Shown here: one piece after another, positions 36,326-44,863 of the stretch | How positions within the stretch are numbered: position 1 is the stretch's first letter | Layout of the letters: each line of letters begins with the position of its first letter | Source: Roseibacterium elongatum DSM 19469 | GTDB lineage: Bacteria; Pseudomonadota; Alphaproteobacteria; Rhodobacterales; Rhodobacteraceae | Assembly: GCF_000590925.1 (NCBI RefSeq) | Contig: NZ_CP004372.1 | Coordinates: 3,453,001 to 3,517,000, forward strand | Length of the DNA: 64,000 nt | Direction of reading: 5' to 3' | The notes under the pieces: generated by a model | Seen by the model: only the letters and a program-made list of their open reading frames with translations | Told to the model about the DNA's origin: nothing | The model's database searches: none | Translations under genes and position numbers: made by a program

Positions 36326-36441
36326 GTCGAAGCTCCTTTCCTTGGCTGGATGTCTCTCGTCTCGACCCGCAATATGATAGCGCTAACCACGCATTCAATC
36401 GCCGCTGCGCCATAGCCGTCTTGCATTTTCTGCAACGCAGC

Positions 36442-36473
36442 AAAAAGGCCGGCGCGCAGATGCACACCGGCCT
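36442..36473 (-). terminator. rho-independent terminator after the 5'-nucleotidase gene
   Basis: On the minus strand AGGCCGG (36473-36467) pairs with CCGGCCT (36452-36446) across a 14-base loop and is followed by TTTTTG. It lies 28 bases beyond the stop of the gene at 36502-38112 and before the DUF1127 gene, separating the two transcripts. Confidence 0.75.
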
Positions 36474-36501
36474 GATTTCATTCGGTTTTCGAAGCCGTGG
36501 C

Positions 36502-38112
36502 TCAGTTGGCCTCGGCGATGCGGCCGTCGGTGTAGGGCGTGTAGGGCGTGATTTCGCTGAAATAATCCGCCAGCACCTGGGCCACGTCCGGTCCGAAATC
36601 ATAGGCATTCATGCCGTTGTCGCGGAACATCGCATAGCCGTCACCGCCATTGCGCAGAAAGCTGTTGGACACGACACTGTAGGTCGCTTCGGGGTCCAGT
36701 GCGGTCCAGGTTCCGTCCATGTCGACCTCCACCGAGGTGACCCGGCTGCCCGGGTCAGCGGCCGGATCCCAGGTGAAGCGCAGGCCGGCGACCTGCGGGA
36801 AACGCCCCGCACCGTCTGCGACCTGGCTGACGCCGTTTTCGAGCGCGGCCAGGACATCCGCACCGGCCAAGTCGAATGTCGCCAAAGTGTTCTGGAACGG
36901 AAGCACGGTGAACACCTCTCCCATCGTGACCTCGCCGCTATCGATGGAGGCCCGCAAACCGCCGCCATTGTAGATGGCGATCTGGGCGCCCTGCCCCGCA
37001 ACACGATCGAGAATCGCATCTGCCACGAGGTTGCCCATCGGGCATTCCACGGCGCGACAGACCGAGCGGTCGCCCTCGATGAACTCGGTGGTCTCGCCAA
37101 CCACCTCGCCCATCATTTCCTCGATCGGGCCGGCCAGCTCCGCGACCCGCGCCGCGATATCGGCATCCGGCGTCACCGAGGCGTCGAGCAACATCGTGTT
37201 GCCGTCGGCATAGACGACATTGCCCGCGTCATCGAAGGTCACGGTCAGGTGGCCAAGGTATTTGCCGAAAGACATGGCCTGCACAACCGGCACCATCACG
37301 CCGTCGGGGTTCGAGATCCAGGTCGGATAGGGACCGTCGCGATCGGGATCGTCGGCCGAGAGGTAGGTGTGCGAATGTCCGCCCACGATGACGTCGATCC
37401 CCGTCGTCGCCTCGGCAATCCGGATATCGTCGGGCAGGCCGACATGGGTCAACGCGATGATGATGTCGACGCCCGCCTCGGTCAGCGTGTCGGCATCTTC
37501 CTGCAGCGACGCGATCTCGTCGGCAAAGACCACATCGGGGCCGGGCGACGAGATCTCCATCGTGTCGCGGGTCACGGCCGAGATGATCCCGACCTGCACG
37601 CCGTTCACGTCCAGCACCACCGTGTCGTCGACGCGGCCGTTCAGGGCCGGCTGCGCGCTGACGTCGAGGTTGCCGCCGACGACCGGAAAGCTGACCTCGT
37701 CGAGAAGCGGAAGGATGCCCTCGGGCCCGTTGTTGAACTCGTGGTTGCCCAGTGCCATCACGTCAAAGCCGATGGCCTCCATGAACTCGCCCGCCGCGGC
37801 GCCGTCATAGGTGGTGAAGAACAGGCTGCCCTGATACTGGTCTCCGGCATCGAGGACGATGACGTTTTCGCCGTCGGCCGTCAGTTCGTCGCGCAGCGTG
37901 TTGATCGCGGTGCCGATCCGCGCCACCCCGCCAAAACATTCGCCCGCGGCGTCATCCTCGGCCGGGCAGGTCGAGTTGAAGCGGTTGATCGGCTGGATGC
38001 GGCTGTGAAGATCGTTGATATGCAGGATGTGCAGCGTGGTTTCGGCCGCGACCGGCGCGGCCAGGCCAAGGCCCGCCATCATCGCCGTCGTGCCCATGAT
38101 CCGAGCAAGCAT
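36502..38112 (-). CDS. periplasmic 5'-nucleotidase / 2',3'-cyclic phosphodiesterase family protein (UshA-like)
   Basis: 536 residues. The signal peptide MLARIMGTTAMMAGLGLAAP has its cleavage after AAPVAA. Metallophosphatase motifs follow: ILHINDLHSRIQP, VIVLDAGDQYQGS, VMALGNHEFNNG, IIALTHVGLPDD and VIVGGHSHTYL. The C-terminal 5'-nucleotidase domain has NLVADAIL, AIYNGGGLRASID and NSFLRNGGDGYAMF. The start at 38112 has GGGAG upstream. It hydrolyses extracellular nucleotides to nucleosides, which the deo/cdd/add operon in this window could use after uptake. Confidence 0.92.
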   Translation of the reverse strand: MLARIMGTTAMMAGLGLAAPVAAETTLHILHINDLHSRIQPINRFNSTCPAEDDAAGECFGGVARIGTAINTLRDELTADGENVIVLDAGDQYQGSLFFTTYDGAAAGEFMEAIGFDVMALGNHEFNNGPEGILPLLDEVSFPVVGGNLDVSAQPALNGRVDDTVVLDVNGVQVGIISAVTRDTMEISSPGPDVVFADEIASLQEDADTLTEAGVDIIIALTHVGLPDDIRIAEATTGIDVIVGGHSHTYLSADDPDRDGPYPTWISNPDGVMVPVVQAMSFGKYLGHLTVTFDDAGNVVYADGNTMLLDASVTPDADIAARVAELAGPIEEMMGEVVGETTEFIEGDRSVCRAVECPMGNLVADAILDRVAGQGAQIAIYNGGGLRASIDSGEVTMGEVFTVLPFQNTLATFDLAGADVLAALENGVSQVADGAGRFPQVAGLRFTWDPAADPGSRVTSVEVDMDGTWTALDPEATYSVVSNSFLRNGGDGYAMFRDNGMNAYDFGPDVAQVLADYFSEITPYTPYTDGRIAEAN

Positions 38113-38235
38113 TGGAAACTCCCGTTTTTCGTTGGACGCCCACCAGATTGGCGAGGTGCAGGGATCAAGTAAAGCGGCAAGTTGACGGTCGCGTGACACT
38201 TGACGCGAGGACGCGAACGCGCCACTCCCCGCGCC

Positions 38236-38571
38236 ATGCATATCTACAAGATCCTGCGGCCTGCCGAATGGGCCGAGCTAGACGAACAGGGCGAAACCGC
38301 CGGCGCGCCGATCGACGTGGCCGATGGGTTCATCCATTTCTCGACAGCCGAGCAGACGCCCGAGACCGCCGCCAGGCATTTCGCCGGTGAAGAGGGCCTC
38401 GTGATCGCGGCCTTCGACGCCGAGGCGATGGGCGAGGCGCTGAAATGGGAAGTGTCGCGCGGCGGCGCGCTGTTCCCGCATCTTTACGGTCCGCTGCGCC
38501 GGTCCGACGTGATCTGGCATGGCCCGCTGCCGCTGGTCGATGGCGTCCACGTACTTCCAAGGAACATGTAG
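38236..38571 (+). CDS. DUF952 domain protein
   Basis: 111 residues starting MHIYKILRPAEWAELDEQGE, with VADGFIHFSTAEQTPETAAR and FPHLYGPLRRSDVIWHGPLP. This is the standard DUF952 layout, in which the 'DGFIHFS' and 'FPHLYGPL' motifs are the hallmark. The family may be related to glutathione S-transferase or ADP-ribose-type enzymes, but its role is unknown. It lies three bases before pyrD and is probably cotranscribed. Confidence 0.88.
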   Translation: MHIYKILRPAEWAELDEQGETAGAPIDVADGFIHFSTAEQTPETAARHFAGEEGLVIAAFDAEAMGEALKWEVSRGGALFPHLYGPLRRSDVIWHGPLPLVDGVHVLPRNM

Positions 38572-38574
38572 GCG

Positions 38575-39627
38575 ATGTGGGAACGCTTCGGATTGTCGGT
38601 GATGCAACGCATGGACCCCGAGCGTGCCCATGCCCTCGCCATCACCGCGCTGAAAACCGGCTTGCTGCCGCTTGGCGGCCCGGTCACCTCGCCCCGGCTG
38701 GCGACGACGCTGGCCGGACTGGCCCTGCCCAACCCCGTTGGTCTTGCCGCAGGCTTTGACAAGAACGCCGAGGCCGTCCCTGCCCTGTCGCGGGCGGGTT
38801 TCGGGTTTCTCGAGGTTGGCGCCGCCACCCCGCACGCCCAGCCCGGCAATGAAAAACCGCGTCTGTTCCGCCTGAGCGAGGATGCCGCCGCGATCAATCG
38901 CTTCGGGTTCAACAACGAGGGGATGGAGGCGATCTGCGGCCGCCTGGCCGAGGCCCCGCGGCAGGTGCCGGTCGGTCTGAACCTCGGCGCGAACAAGGAC
39001 AGCGCGGACCGCGCCGGCGATTTCGCCCGCGTGCTGGCCCATTGCGGCCCTCATCTGGATTTCGCGACGGTCAATGTCTCGTCGCCGAACACCGAACGCC
39101 TGCGCGATCTGCAGGGCCGCGCGGCGCTGGAGGGTCTGCTTTCAGGCGTCATGCAGGCCAATGCCGATCTGGTCCGCCCCCTGCCCGTCTTTCTCAAGAT
39201 CGCGCCGGACCTGTCCGATGACGAGCTTGCCGAGATTGCCGAGGTCGCTTTGGCGCAACGGCTTGCCGGGATCATCGCCACGAATACCACCCTGTCCCGC
39301 GACGGGCTGACAGGCCCCCACCGGGGCGAGACCGGCGGGTTGTCGGGCCAGCCCCTGTTCGAGAAAAGCACGCGGGTTCTGGCGCGGCTCTACCAGTTGA
39401 CCGACGGCCGCCTGCCCCTGATCGGCGTGGGTGGTGTCGGCAGCGTGGATCAGGCTTGGGACAAGCTGCGCGCCGGGGCCAGCGCGGTGCAGCTTTACAC
39501 GGCGCTTGTCTATGGCGGTCTTTCGCTGGCATCCCGCATCGCCGAGGGGCTGGACGAGAAACTGAAAAAGGCCGGGGCCAGCTCGGTCACCGAGGTCACC
39601 GGCACGGGGGTGGACGCATGGATTTGA
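38575..39627 (+). CDS. pyrD: dihydroorotate dehydrogenase (quinone), class 2
   Basis: 350 residues. The N-terminal amphipathic extension ([20 protein letters not shown]) marks the membrane-associated class 2 enzymes. FMN/orotate motifs are [62 protein letters not shown] (catalytic Ser) and ATNTT, with LIGVGGVGS for phosphate binding. It performs the fourth step of pyrimidine synthesis, reducing ubiquinone. It overlaps the ArsC-like gene by ten bases. Confidence 0.96.
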   Translation: MWERFGLSVMQRMDPERAHALAITALKTGLLPLGGPVTSPRLATTLAGLALPNPVGLAAGFDKNAEAVPALSRAGFGFLEVGAATPHAQPGNEKPRLFRLSEDAAAINRFGFNNEGMEAICGRLAEAPRQVPVGLNLGANKDSADRAGDFARVLAHCGPHLDFATVNVSSPNTERLRDLQGRAALEGLLSGVMQANADLVRPLPVFLKIAPDLSDDELAEIAEVALAQRLAGIIATNTTLSRDGLTGPHRGETGGLSGQPLFEKSTRVLARLYQLTDGRLPLIGVGGVGSVDQAWDKLRAGASAVQLYTALVYGGLSLASRIAEGLDEKLKKAGASSVTEVTGTGVDAWI

Positions 39628-39959
39628 CCCTTTGGCACAACCCGCGCTGCTCGAAATCACGCGAAGCCGGAAAACTGCTGGCGGACCGGGGCGTGGCCCA
39701 TGCCATCCGCCTCTACCTGAAGGAGCCGCCCAGCGCCGAAGAGGTGATGGGGCTGGCAAATCGCATCGGCAGGCCCGTGTCCGAAATCGTGCGGACCAAG
39801 GAAAAGGCCTATCGCGCGCTGGGGCTGGCCGCAGCCGATGACGCGGCGCTGGCCATGGCGATTTCCGAGACCCCCGTCTTGCTGGAACGCCCGATTCTCG
39901 ATGACGGGAGACGCGCCGTCATTGGCCGGCCGCCCGAGGATATCCTGACGCTGAACTGA
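39618..39959 (+). CDS. ArsC/Spx-family thioredoxin-fold protein (arsenate reductase-like)
   Basis: 113 residues starting [20 protein letters not shown], where the Cys of NPRCSKSR is the nucleophile. The glutaredoxin-type ArsC pattern continues with [12 protein letters not shown], the [10 protein letters not shown] segment and the C-terminal [20 protein letters not shown], carrying the conserved Arg positions. No arsR or arsB is nearby. Linkage to pyrD is seen in related genomes, and a stress or redox role is as likely as arsenate reduction. Confidence 0.85.
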   Translation: MDLTLWHNPRCSKSREAGKLLADRGVAHAIRLYLKEPPSAEEVMGLANRIGRPVSEIVRTKEKAYRALGLAAADDAALAMAISETPVLLERPILDDGRRAVIGRPPEDILTLN

Positions 39960-39963
39960 GGCC

Positions 39964-39989
39964 GCATTTTCTTTCACGGAAGAAAATGC
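39964..39989. terminator. bidirectional terminator hairpin between convergent genes
   Basis: GCATTTTCTT (39964-39973) and AAGAAAATGC (39980-39989) form a perfect 10-bp stem with loop TCACGG. The AT-rich arms supply T-rich sequence on both strands. It lies between the ArsC-like stop (39959) and the MATE stop (39999). Confidence 0.7.
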
Positions 39990-39998
39990 CACCCCGGC

Positions 39999-41325
39999 TC
40001 ACCCCGCCGCACGTTCCAGCGCCGGATAACGCAAGGCCAGCGTCACGCCGCGCAGAACGAACATGCCCAGCATCGCGGCCCATAGACCGTGATTGCCCAT
40101 CAGCGGCATCAGCGCCGCCGCCAGGGCGACATAACCCAGGAAACTGACCACCATCATGTTGCGCATGTCGCGCGTGCGGGTGGCGCCGATGAAAATGCCA
40201 TCCAGCATCCACGCCCCGACGCCCAGGATGGGGGCGGCCACCATCCAGGGCAGGAAACGCCGCGCCTCCTGCTGCACCTCGGGCGCGGTGGTCATGGTGT
40301 CGATCACCCACGGTCCGCCCACCCAAAAGGCCACCGCCATGGCAATGCAGATCGCCAACCCCCAGCCGCTGGTCAGGATCGACGCGCGCCGCACCCGCAG
40401 CGCTGCGCGGGCGCCCATGGCCTGCCCCACGAGGCTTTCGGCGGCAAAGGCGAAGCCGTCCAGCGCATGCGCCGTGACATGCAGGAACTGGATGAGGATC
40501 TGGTTGGCGGCCAGCGTGATGTCGCCGAAATCGGCCCCGAGGAACATGAAGGACGTGAACGCCGCCAACAGCAGTACCGAGCGGATCAGGATGTCGGTGT
40601 TCACCAGCGCCATGTGTTTCAGCTTGACCACGTCCAGCACCCGCGCCCAGTCGCGCCAGGCCGGCACGCGAAACGCCCCGCGACACAGCCACAGGCCCAG
40701 GGCAAGGCCGCTCCATTCCGCGATGAATGTCGCCAGCGCCACCCCCTCGATCCCCATGCCGAGGCCAAGGACAAAAGCCACCGACATGACGATGTTGAAC
40801 CCGTTCATCCAAAGCTGGATGGCCAGAACGCCGGCCGTGCGTTCCTGGGCGATCAACCAACCCAGAATGCCGTAGATCGCGATGGCCGCCGGGGCCGAGA
40901 AGATGCGGATCGACATGTAAAGGCGCGCCAGCTCCTCGACCTCGGCGCTGGCGGGCGAGAGCTGGAACGCGGCCCAGAAGAGAGGGACCTGCACCAGGAT
41001 CAGCAGCAGGCCCCGCCCCGCCCCCGATCATCAGCACCCGCGTCAACAGTGCCGCCACCTCGGCATCGTCGCGCGCGCCCACGGCCTGTGCGGCCAGGCC
41101 GACCGTGCCCATGCGCAGAAAGCCGAAGATCCAGTAGATCGATGTCAGGATCACTGCGCCGATGCCGACCGCGCCGATCGGGGCCGGATCGCCCAGTTGC
41201 CCTACGACGCCCGTATCGACCACGCCCAGCAACGGCACCGTCGCATTCGACAGGACCACCGGCACGGCGATCTTGAGCACACGGGCATGCGACAGCGCGG
41301 GCGGATCGGCCACAGCCCCCGACAC
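39999..41325 (-). pseudogene. MATE-family multidrug/toxin efflux transporter, frameshifted
   Basis: From ATG 41325 the first roughly 100 residues (VLKIAVPVVLSNATVPLLGV, TGVVGQLGDPAPIGAVGIGA, FLRMGTVGLAAQAVGARDD) match the N-terminal half-repeat of MATE/DinF proteins. At the G5 run 41021-41025 the frame shifts. Removing one base restores RVLMIGAGRGLLLILVQVPL and the remaining helices to the stop at 39999, for about 441 residues in total. About 12 membrane helices result. It is a Na+- or H+-coupled exporter of cationic compounds. The break sits in a homopolymer and may be a sequencing error. Confidence 0.87.
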
Positions 41326-41329
41326 GGGC

Positions 41330-41845
41330 CTACCCCTCGCGGGGTGGCATCAGGAAATGCCCGGTGGCCTGCGCAAACAGTTTGTCGCGGTTGTCCTGCC
41401 AGGCCTCGACATGGACCGACGCATAGCGCCGCCCCGAGCGGTTGACGCGCGCCCGCGCATAGGCGTCGCGCGGCAGGCCCGAGCGCAGGTAATCCACCGT
41501 GAAGTCGATGGTCTTGGGCAGGCGCGGCAGCACCTCGGGTGTCAGCGCCTCGACATCGAGTTGTCCGGTCTCGATATCGTCCCACAGCATCTGGAACGAC
41601 AACTCGACGATCGCCGCCACCTCGAGGAACGAGGCCGTCGCCCCCCCGTGCAGCGCCGGGATGAACGGGTTGCCGATCAGCTTGTCGTCGAAATTCATCA
41701 CCGCCGTCAGTTCATCGCCGCGCCGGTCGAAGCCGATACCCATGAACCGGATATAGGGCACGCCATCGACCAGGGCCGACAGCGCCTTGTCGCGGCGCTG
41801 CTTGACCAGATGGACCGGCTCGGGTGGCTTGCGGGGCGTCGTCAT
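41330..41845 (-). CDS. hotdog-fold thioesterase (PaaI family)
   Basis: 171 residues. The hotdog core contains VPYIRFMGIGFDRRGDELTA, IPALHGGATASFLEVAAIVE (the HGG motif with a catalytic acid on the helix) and IDFTVDYLRSGLPRDAYARA. Starting at ATG 41845 it is coupled by ATGA to the second thioesterase gene. It probably cleaves acyl- or aryl-CoA thioesters, and a link to the beta-oxidation genes to the right is plausible. Confidence 0.85.
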   Translation of the reverse strand: MTTPRKPPEPVHLVKQRRDKALSALVDGVPYIRFMGIGFDRRGDELTAVMNFDDKLIGNPFIPALHGGATASFLEVAAIVELSFQMLWDDIETGQLDVEALTPEVLPRLPKTIDFTVDYLRSGLPRDAYARARVNRSGRRYASVHVEAWQDNRDKLFAQATGHFLMPPREG

Positions 41846-42306
41846 GGTTTGACCTCCGCGCCCTTGCCCTGGGCGATGGTGAAGGCCCCGCTGGCGGCGG
41901 CGAGGGGTTTGGCCTCGTCGACGTCCCAGGCCTTGGCGCGCACAAAGGCGACCGACCGGGTGACGTGATAGCACTCCGCCCTTGCGGTGATGCGGCAGCC
42001 GGGCTCGGCGGCGCGCATGTAATCGATGCGCAGATCGATGGTGGCGGTGCCGGCAGGGGCGTCGGGATAGCTCATGACGGCGGCGCCGCCGCAGGTGTCC
42101 ATCAGGGCCGAAACCGCGCCGCCATGCACCACGCCGGTGCGCGGGTCGCCCACCAACGCCTCGGAATAGGGCATCGAGATCTGGGCGACGCCATCGCCGA
42201 TCTCGTCGAAATGCATGTTCAAGGCCTTGGAAAAGGGGATCGCCTCGATGAATTGCCGGGCGATGCGGGCCTTCTGCTCGGCATTGGTGTGGCTTTCGTC
42301 GGCCAT
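41842..42306 (-). CDS. hotdog-fold thioesterase (PaaI family)
   Basis: 154 residues from ATG 42306 (MADESHTNAEQKARIARQF). The motif DPRTGVVHGGAVSALMDTCG holds the His-Gly-Gly loop and catalytic Asp of PaaI-type thioesterases, followed by TIDLRIDYMRAAEPGCRITA. It is paired with the gene downstream (ATGA overlap), and such tandem hotdog pairs are frequent in Rhodobacteraceae. It is divergent from the MerR-type gene at 42476. Confidence 0.87.
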   Translation of the reverse strand: MADESHTNAEQKARIARQFIEAIPFSKALNMHFDEIGDGVAQISMPYSEALVGDPRTGVVHGGAVSALMDTCGGAAVMSYPDAPAGTATIDLRIDYMRAAEPGCRITARAECYHVTRSVAFVRAKAWDVDEAKPLAAASGAFTIAQGKGAEVKP

Positions 42307-42475
42307 CTGCTGAACCCATCCTGATCTGCGTTGGTGCCGTTCCGACAAGGTTTCGCCCCGCACGGGCCGGGGCGCAAGGGGCAAAGCCCGTGCCGCTGCG
42401 GCCGGGCGCTTTGCAATCGGGGTGGGCGATGCTACCTAGCTGCCCAAGCGTCACCCACCGGGACGAGACAGGGCG

Positions 42476-42844
42476 ATGTCCGGCGACAAAATGGATCTCA
42501 AGGAGATGTGCGCGCGGTTCGATGTGACACCGCGCACGCTGCGTCACTACGAGTATATCGAACTGCTGATGCCCGAGCGCGACGGGCGCAGGCGGCTTTA
42601 TGGCCCGCGCGAGGTTGCGCGCATGACCCTGATCCTGCGCGGGCGGCGCTTCGGGTTTTCGCTGGAAGAGATCCGGCAATGGCTGGAACTGTACGACAAG
42701 GACCCCAAGGGGCAGCTTCAGCGCGACACATGGCTGGACATGGCCGACAAGCAGCTGGCCGAGTTGGACAATCGACGTCGCGAGTTGGACGAGGTCATCG
42801 CGGAATTGCGCGACCTGAGGGATCAGGCCGCAGCGTCACGGTGA
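42476..42844 (+). CDS. MerR-family transcriptional regulator
   Basis: 122 residues. The N-terminal winged helix [20 protein letters not shown] and the MerR helix '[20 protein letters not shown]' lead into a C-terminal coiled coil (LAELDNRRRELDEVIAELRD). No metal-binding Cys are present, so it belongs to the short LiuR/AtuR-like type that responds to acyl-CoAs or stress. It is a clear paralogue of the regulator at 44379, with the same VTPRTLR and [15 protein letters not shown] phrases. It is divergent from the thioesterase pair and overlaps the 3' end of the GT61 gene tail-to-tail by nine bases. Confidence 0.9.
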   Translation: MSGDKMDLKEMCARFDVTPRTLRHYEYIELLMPERDGRRRLYGPREVARMTLILRGRRFGFSLEEIRQWLELYDKDPKGQLQRDTWLDMADKQLAELDNRRRELDEVIAELRDLRDQAAASR

Positions 42845-44056
42845 GGACCCCGCGCCCATCAGGCGCAGTGCCGCGGCACGCACCGCCTCGACGTCGATGA
42901 CCCAGCGGTCGAGGTCCCGCGCCGCGCCCGAAAGCGCCTCGTAGCGCAGGCCACGCCGCGCCGCGACCGCCGCGAAGGCCAGCGTTCCCCTGTCAGGGTG
43001 AAACAGTTCCAGAACGGCCGCGCCCGGCCGCGCCGCAAACAGCGTCGCAAGCGCGCCGCCATGGGGGGCGATGATCACGTCCGCCGCGGCGACGGCGGCC
43101 AATTGCCCGGGGCCTTGAAGATCCTCCATCTCGACCGACACGAAGCCAAGCTGCCTGAGGCCGCCGATCAGATCCCTTTCATTCACCATACGGCGTCGCT
43201 GCGCCTTGGCGCGGCTGATATAAAGCAGCCGCCCGCCCCCCTCGACGCCGGCTGTCACCCCTTCGGCTGCGGCGGCAAACTCCGACAGGATGGCGGGATC
43301 GGCGATATGAAACGGATGGTGCCCGGCCCCCGCCACGACAGCGCTGGTGGGCAGCAGAAGTTCCTCGACCCGGTACAGGCGGTCCGGGATGGCGGATCGA
43401 AACCCCGGGTTTACCGCCCCTTGCAGTGTCCGGTTCACCGGGGCGCCCGTCGCTGGCAGAAATATCTCGGATGGCGCGTAGCCCGCCTTGGCAAGCAGGG
43501 CAGCCGTGGTCAGGTGATCGCCGAGGAAATGCGCGGGGTTGTCGGGCGAATGCCGGTTGCCGCAATAGATCATGCGCGCCACCTGCGCCCCCCGACCGGC
43601 CGCGGCATCCACCAGACAGGCCTGCGACGGGATCGCCGTGGAACGGGTGTCGATCGCCGCCCCCCGAAACACGCAGAAACGATCGCCTCGATGGGCGAAA
43701 AAGACATCGCGCAAGGCGATCAGACGCATGGGGTGCGCCGGCTTGTCCCGTGCGAAGCCGAGGCGGTTGACCCCCGGGCCGACCGCGACGCGCCCCGGAT
43801 CGAGCTCCGGCCAATCCGGCACTGGTGCGACCGGGTCGCCGAGGCCGGGCGCGGCCAGATCGGTTTCGAACAGCCCGGCGAGATACCGAAAGCCCTTCAC
43901 GCCGACCAGATCGCCTAGAATGCGCCCGGGCTTGTCTATGGGCATCGGGCTCAGGTCGAGTTGGCGCCGCAGCAGGCTTACGGGCCAGAGATAGGGCGAG
44001 CGCCCTGTCAGCAGGCGTTGCGCCATCCAGCGACCAATCCGGCCCACATGCGGCAC
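42836..44056 (-). CDS. glycosyltransferase family 61 protein
   Basis: 406 residues from GTG 44056, which is preceded by AAGGGGGG. The C-terminal half has the GT61/DUF563 signature: LLYISRAKAQRRRMVNERDL, a variable linker, and ADVIIAPHGGALATLFAARP followed by AAVLELFHP. The N-terminal half is less conserved. No signal peptide is evident. It probably acts in capsule or exopolysaccharide glycan decoration. It is flanked by two MerR paralogues rather than by polysaccharide genes, so the context is uninformative. Confidence 0.82.
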   Translation of the reverse strand: MPHVGRIGRWMAQRLLTGRSPYLWPVSLLRRQLDLSPMPIDKPGRILGDLVGVKGFRYLAGLFETDLAAPGLGDPVAPVPDWPELDPGRVAVGPGVNRLGFARDKPAHPMRLIALRDVFFAHRGDRFCVFRGAAIDTRSTAIPSQACLVDAAAGRGAQVARMIYCGNRHSPDNPAHFLGDHLTTAALLAKAGYAPSEIFLPATGAPVNRTLQGAVNPGFRSAIPDRLYRVEELLLPTSAVVAGAGHHPFHIADPAILSEFAAAAEGVTAGVEGGGRLLYISRAKAQRRRMVNERDLIGGLRQLGFVSVEMEDLQGPGQLAAVAAADVIIAPHGGALATLFAARPGAAVLELFHPDRGTLAFAAVAARRGLRYEALSGAARDLDRWVIDVEAVRAAALRLMGAGSSP

Positions 44057-44378
44057 AGGCGCCCCCCTTTTTCAACGCGCGCACCGCCCACGCGACGCGG
44101 CAGACCCATCTGGCCCTTGCCTATATCCGCCCACGGACCGGTTGAAAACACCGCGAAACCGCAAGGGCGCGGGCCAAGGGCGCGCCGGGCCATGCACCGC
44201 CCTGCCCGCGCCGGCAGCAAAGCCGCAAGCGCCCTACGCAAAAAGATTGCGCCAGCAAAACGTCATCTTTCCTTACGTTTCGTCAGGCGCAAAGTGACGC
44301 AACGTCCTGTTTACGTAAACGTCATCTTCTCTTGTAGAGTGTGACGGTGACTCGCATGTTCCTGCGCCAGAGACAGCC
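44057..44378. other. 322-bp divergent intergenic region upstream of the MerR/beta-oxidation operon
   Basis: No gene is supported. Several TTACG/GTGACG-type elements occur between 44265 and 44330, including the palindromic operator-promoter listed separately. The left part near the GT61 start is GC-rich with no recognisable signal. Confidence 0.5.
44310..44340 (+). promoter_or_regulatory. MerR-type promoter with LiuR-like operator
   Basis: TTTACGTAAACGTCA (44310-44324) matches the LiuR-type operator pattern (reverse complement TGACGTTTACGTAAA). A -35-like TTTACG at 44310-44315 and a -10-like TAGAGT at 44335-44340 are separated by 19 bases, the over-long spacing characteristic of MerR-activated promoters, with the operator lying within it. 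It precedes the MerR gene at 44379 and the acyl-CoA dehydrogenase operon. Confidence 0.6.
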
Positions 44379-44801
44379 ATGTTCGACCTGACGAAAGACA
44401 TCATGACCCAGGAAACCATGACCATCCGCGAAATGTGCGATGCGTTCGACGTGACGCCGCGCACCCTGCGCTTCTACGAGTCCAAGGAGCTTCTTTTTCC
44501 GATCCGCGAAGGACAAAAGCGCCTTTTCACCCGCCGCGACCGCGCGCGCCTCAAGCTGATCCTGCGCGGCAAGCGCTTTGGCTTCAGCCTCGAGGAAATC
44601 CGCCAGTTGCTCGACCTCTACTATGTCGGCGATCAGCAGGCCACGCAGTTGTCGCGCACGCTGGACATCGCGCAGGACCGCTTGTCGGACATGGAGCGCC
44701 AGCGCGCCGAACTGGACGATGCCATCGACGAATTGAAATCGCAGATGGGCCTGGTCAACGGCATGCTGGCCGACCGGATCGCGAGGGACGCCGCCGAGTA
44801 A
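44379..44801 (+). CDS. MerR-family transcriptional regulator of the beta-oxidation operon (LiuR-like)
   Basis: 140 residues. The winged helix [20 protein letters not shown] and [20 protein letters not shown] are followed by a C-terminal coiled coil ([20 protein letters not shown]). An internal ATG at 44403 (MTQETM) is an alternative start. It is first in an operon with acyl-CoA dehydrogenase, GST, thiolase and FadJ-like genes. LiuR-type regulators repress or activate branched-chain and fatty acid catabolism in response to acyl-CoAs. The upstream 19-bp-spaced promoter fits autoregulation. Confidence 0.88.
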   Translation: MFDLTKDIMTQETMTIREMCDAFDVTPRTLRFYESKELLFPIREGQKRLFTRRDRARLKLILRGKRFGFSLEEIRQLLDLYYVGDQQATQLSRTLDIAQDRLSDMERQRAELDDAIDELKSQMGLVNGMLADRIARDAAE

Positions 44802-44863
44802 TCGACCAAAGCGCGAACACCACCATACCCCAAGCCCATGACATCCCCGGGAGGTTTTTGAGG

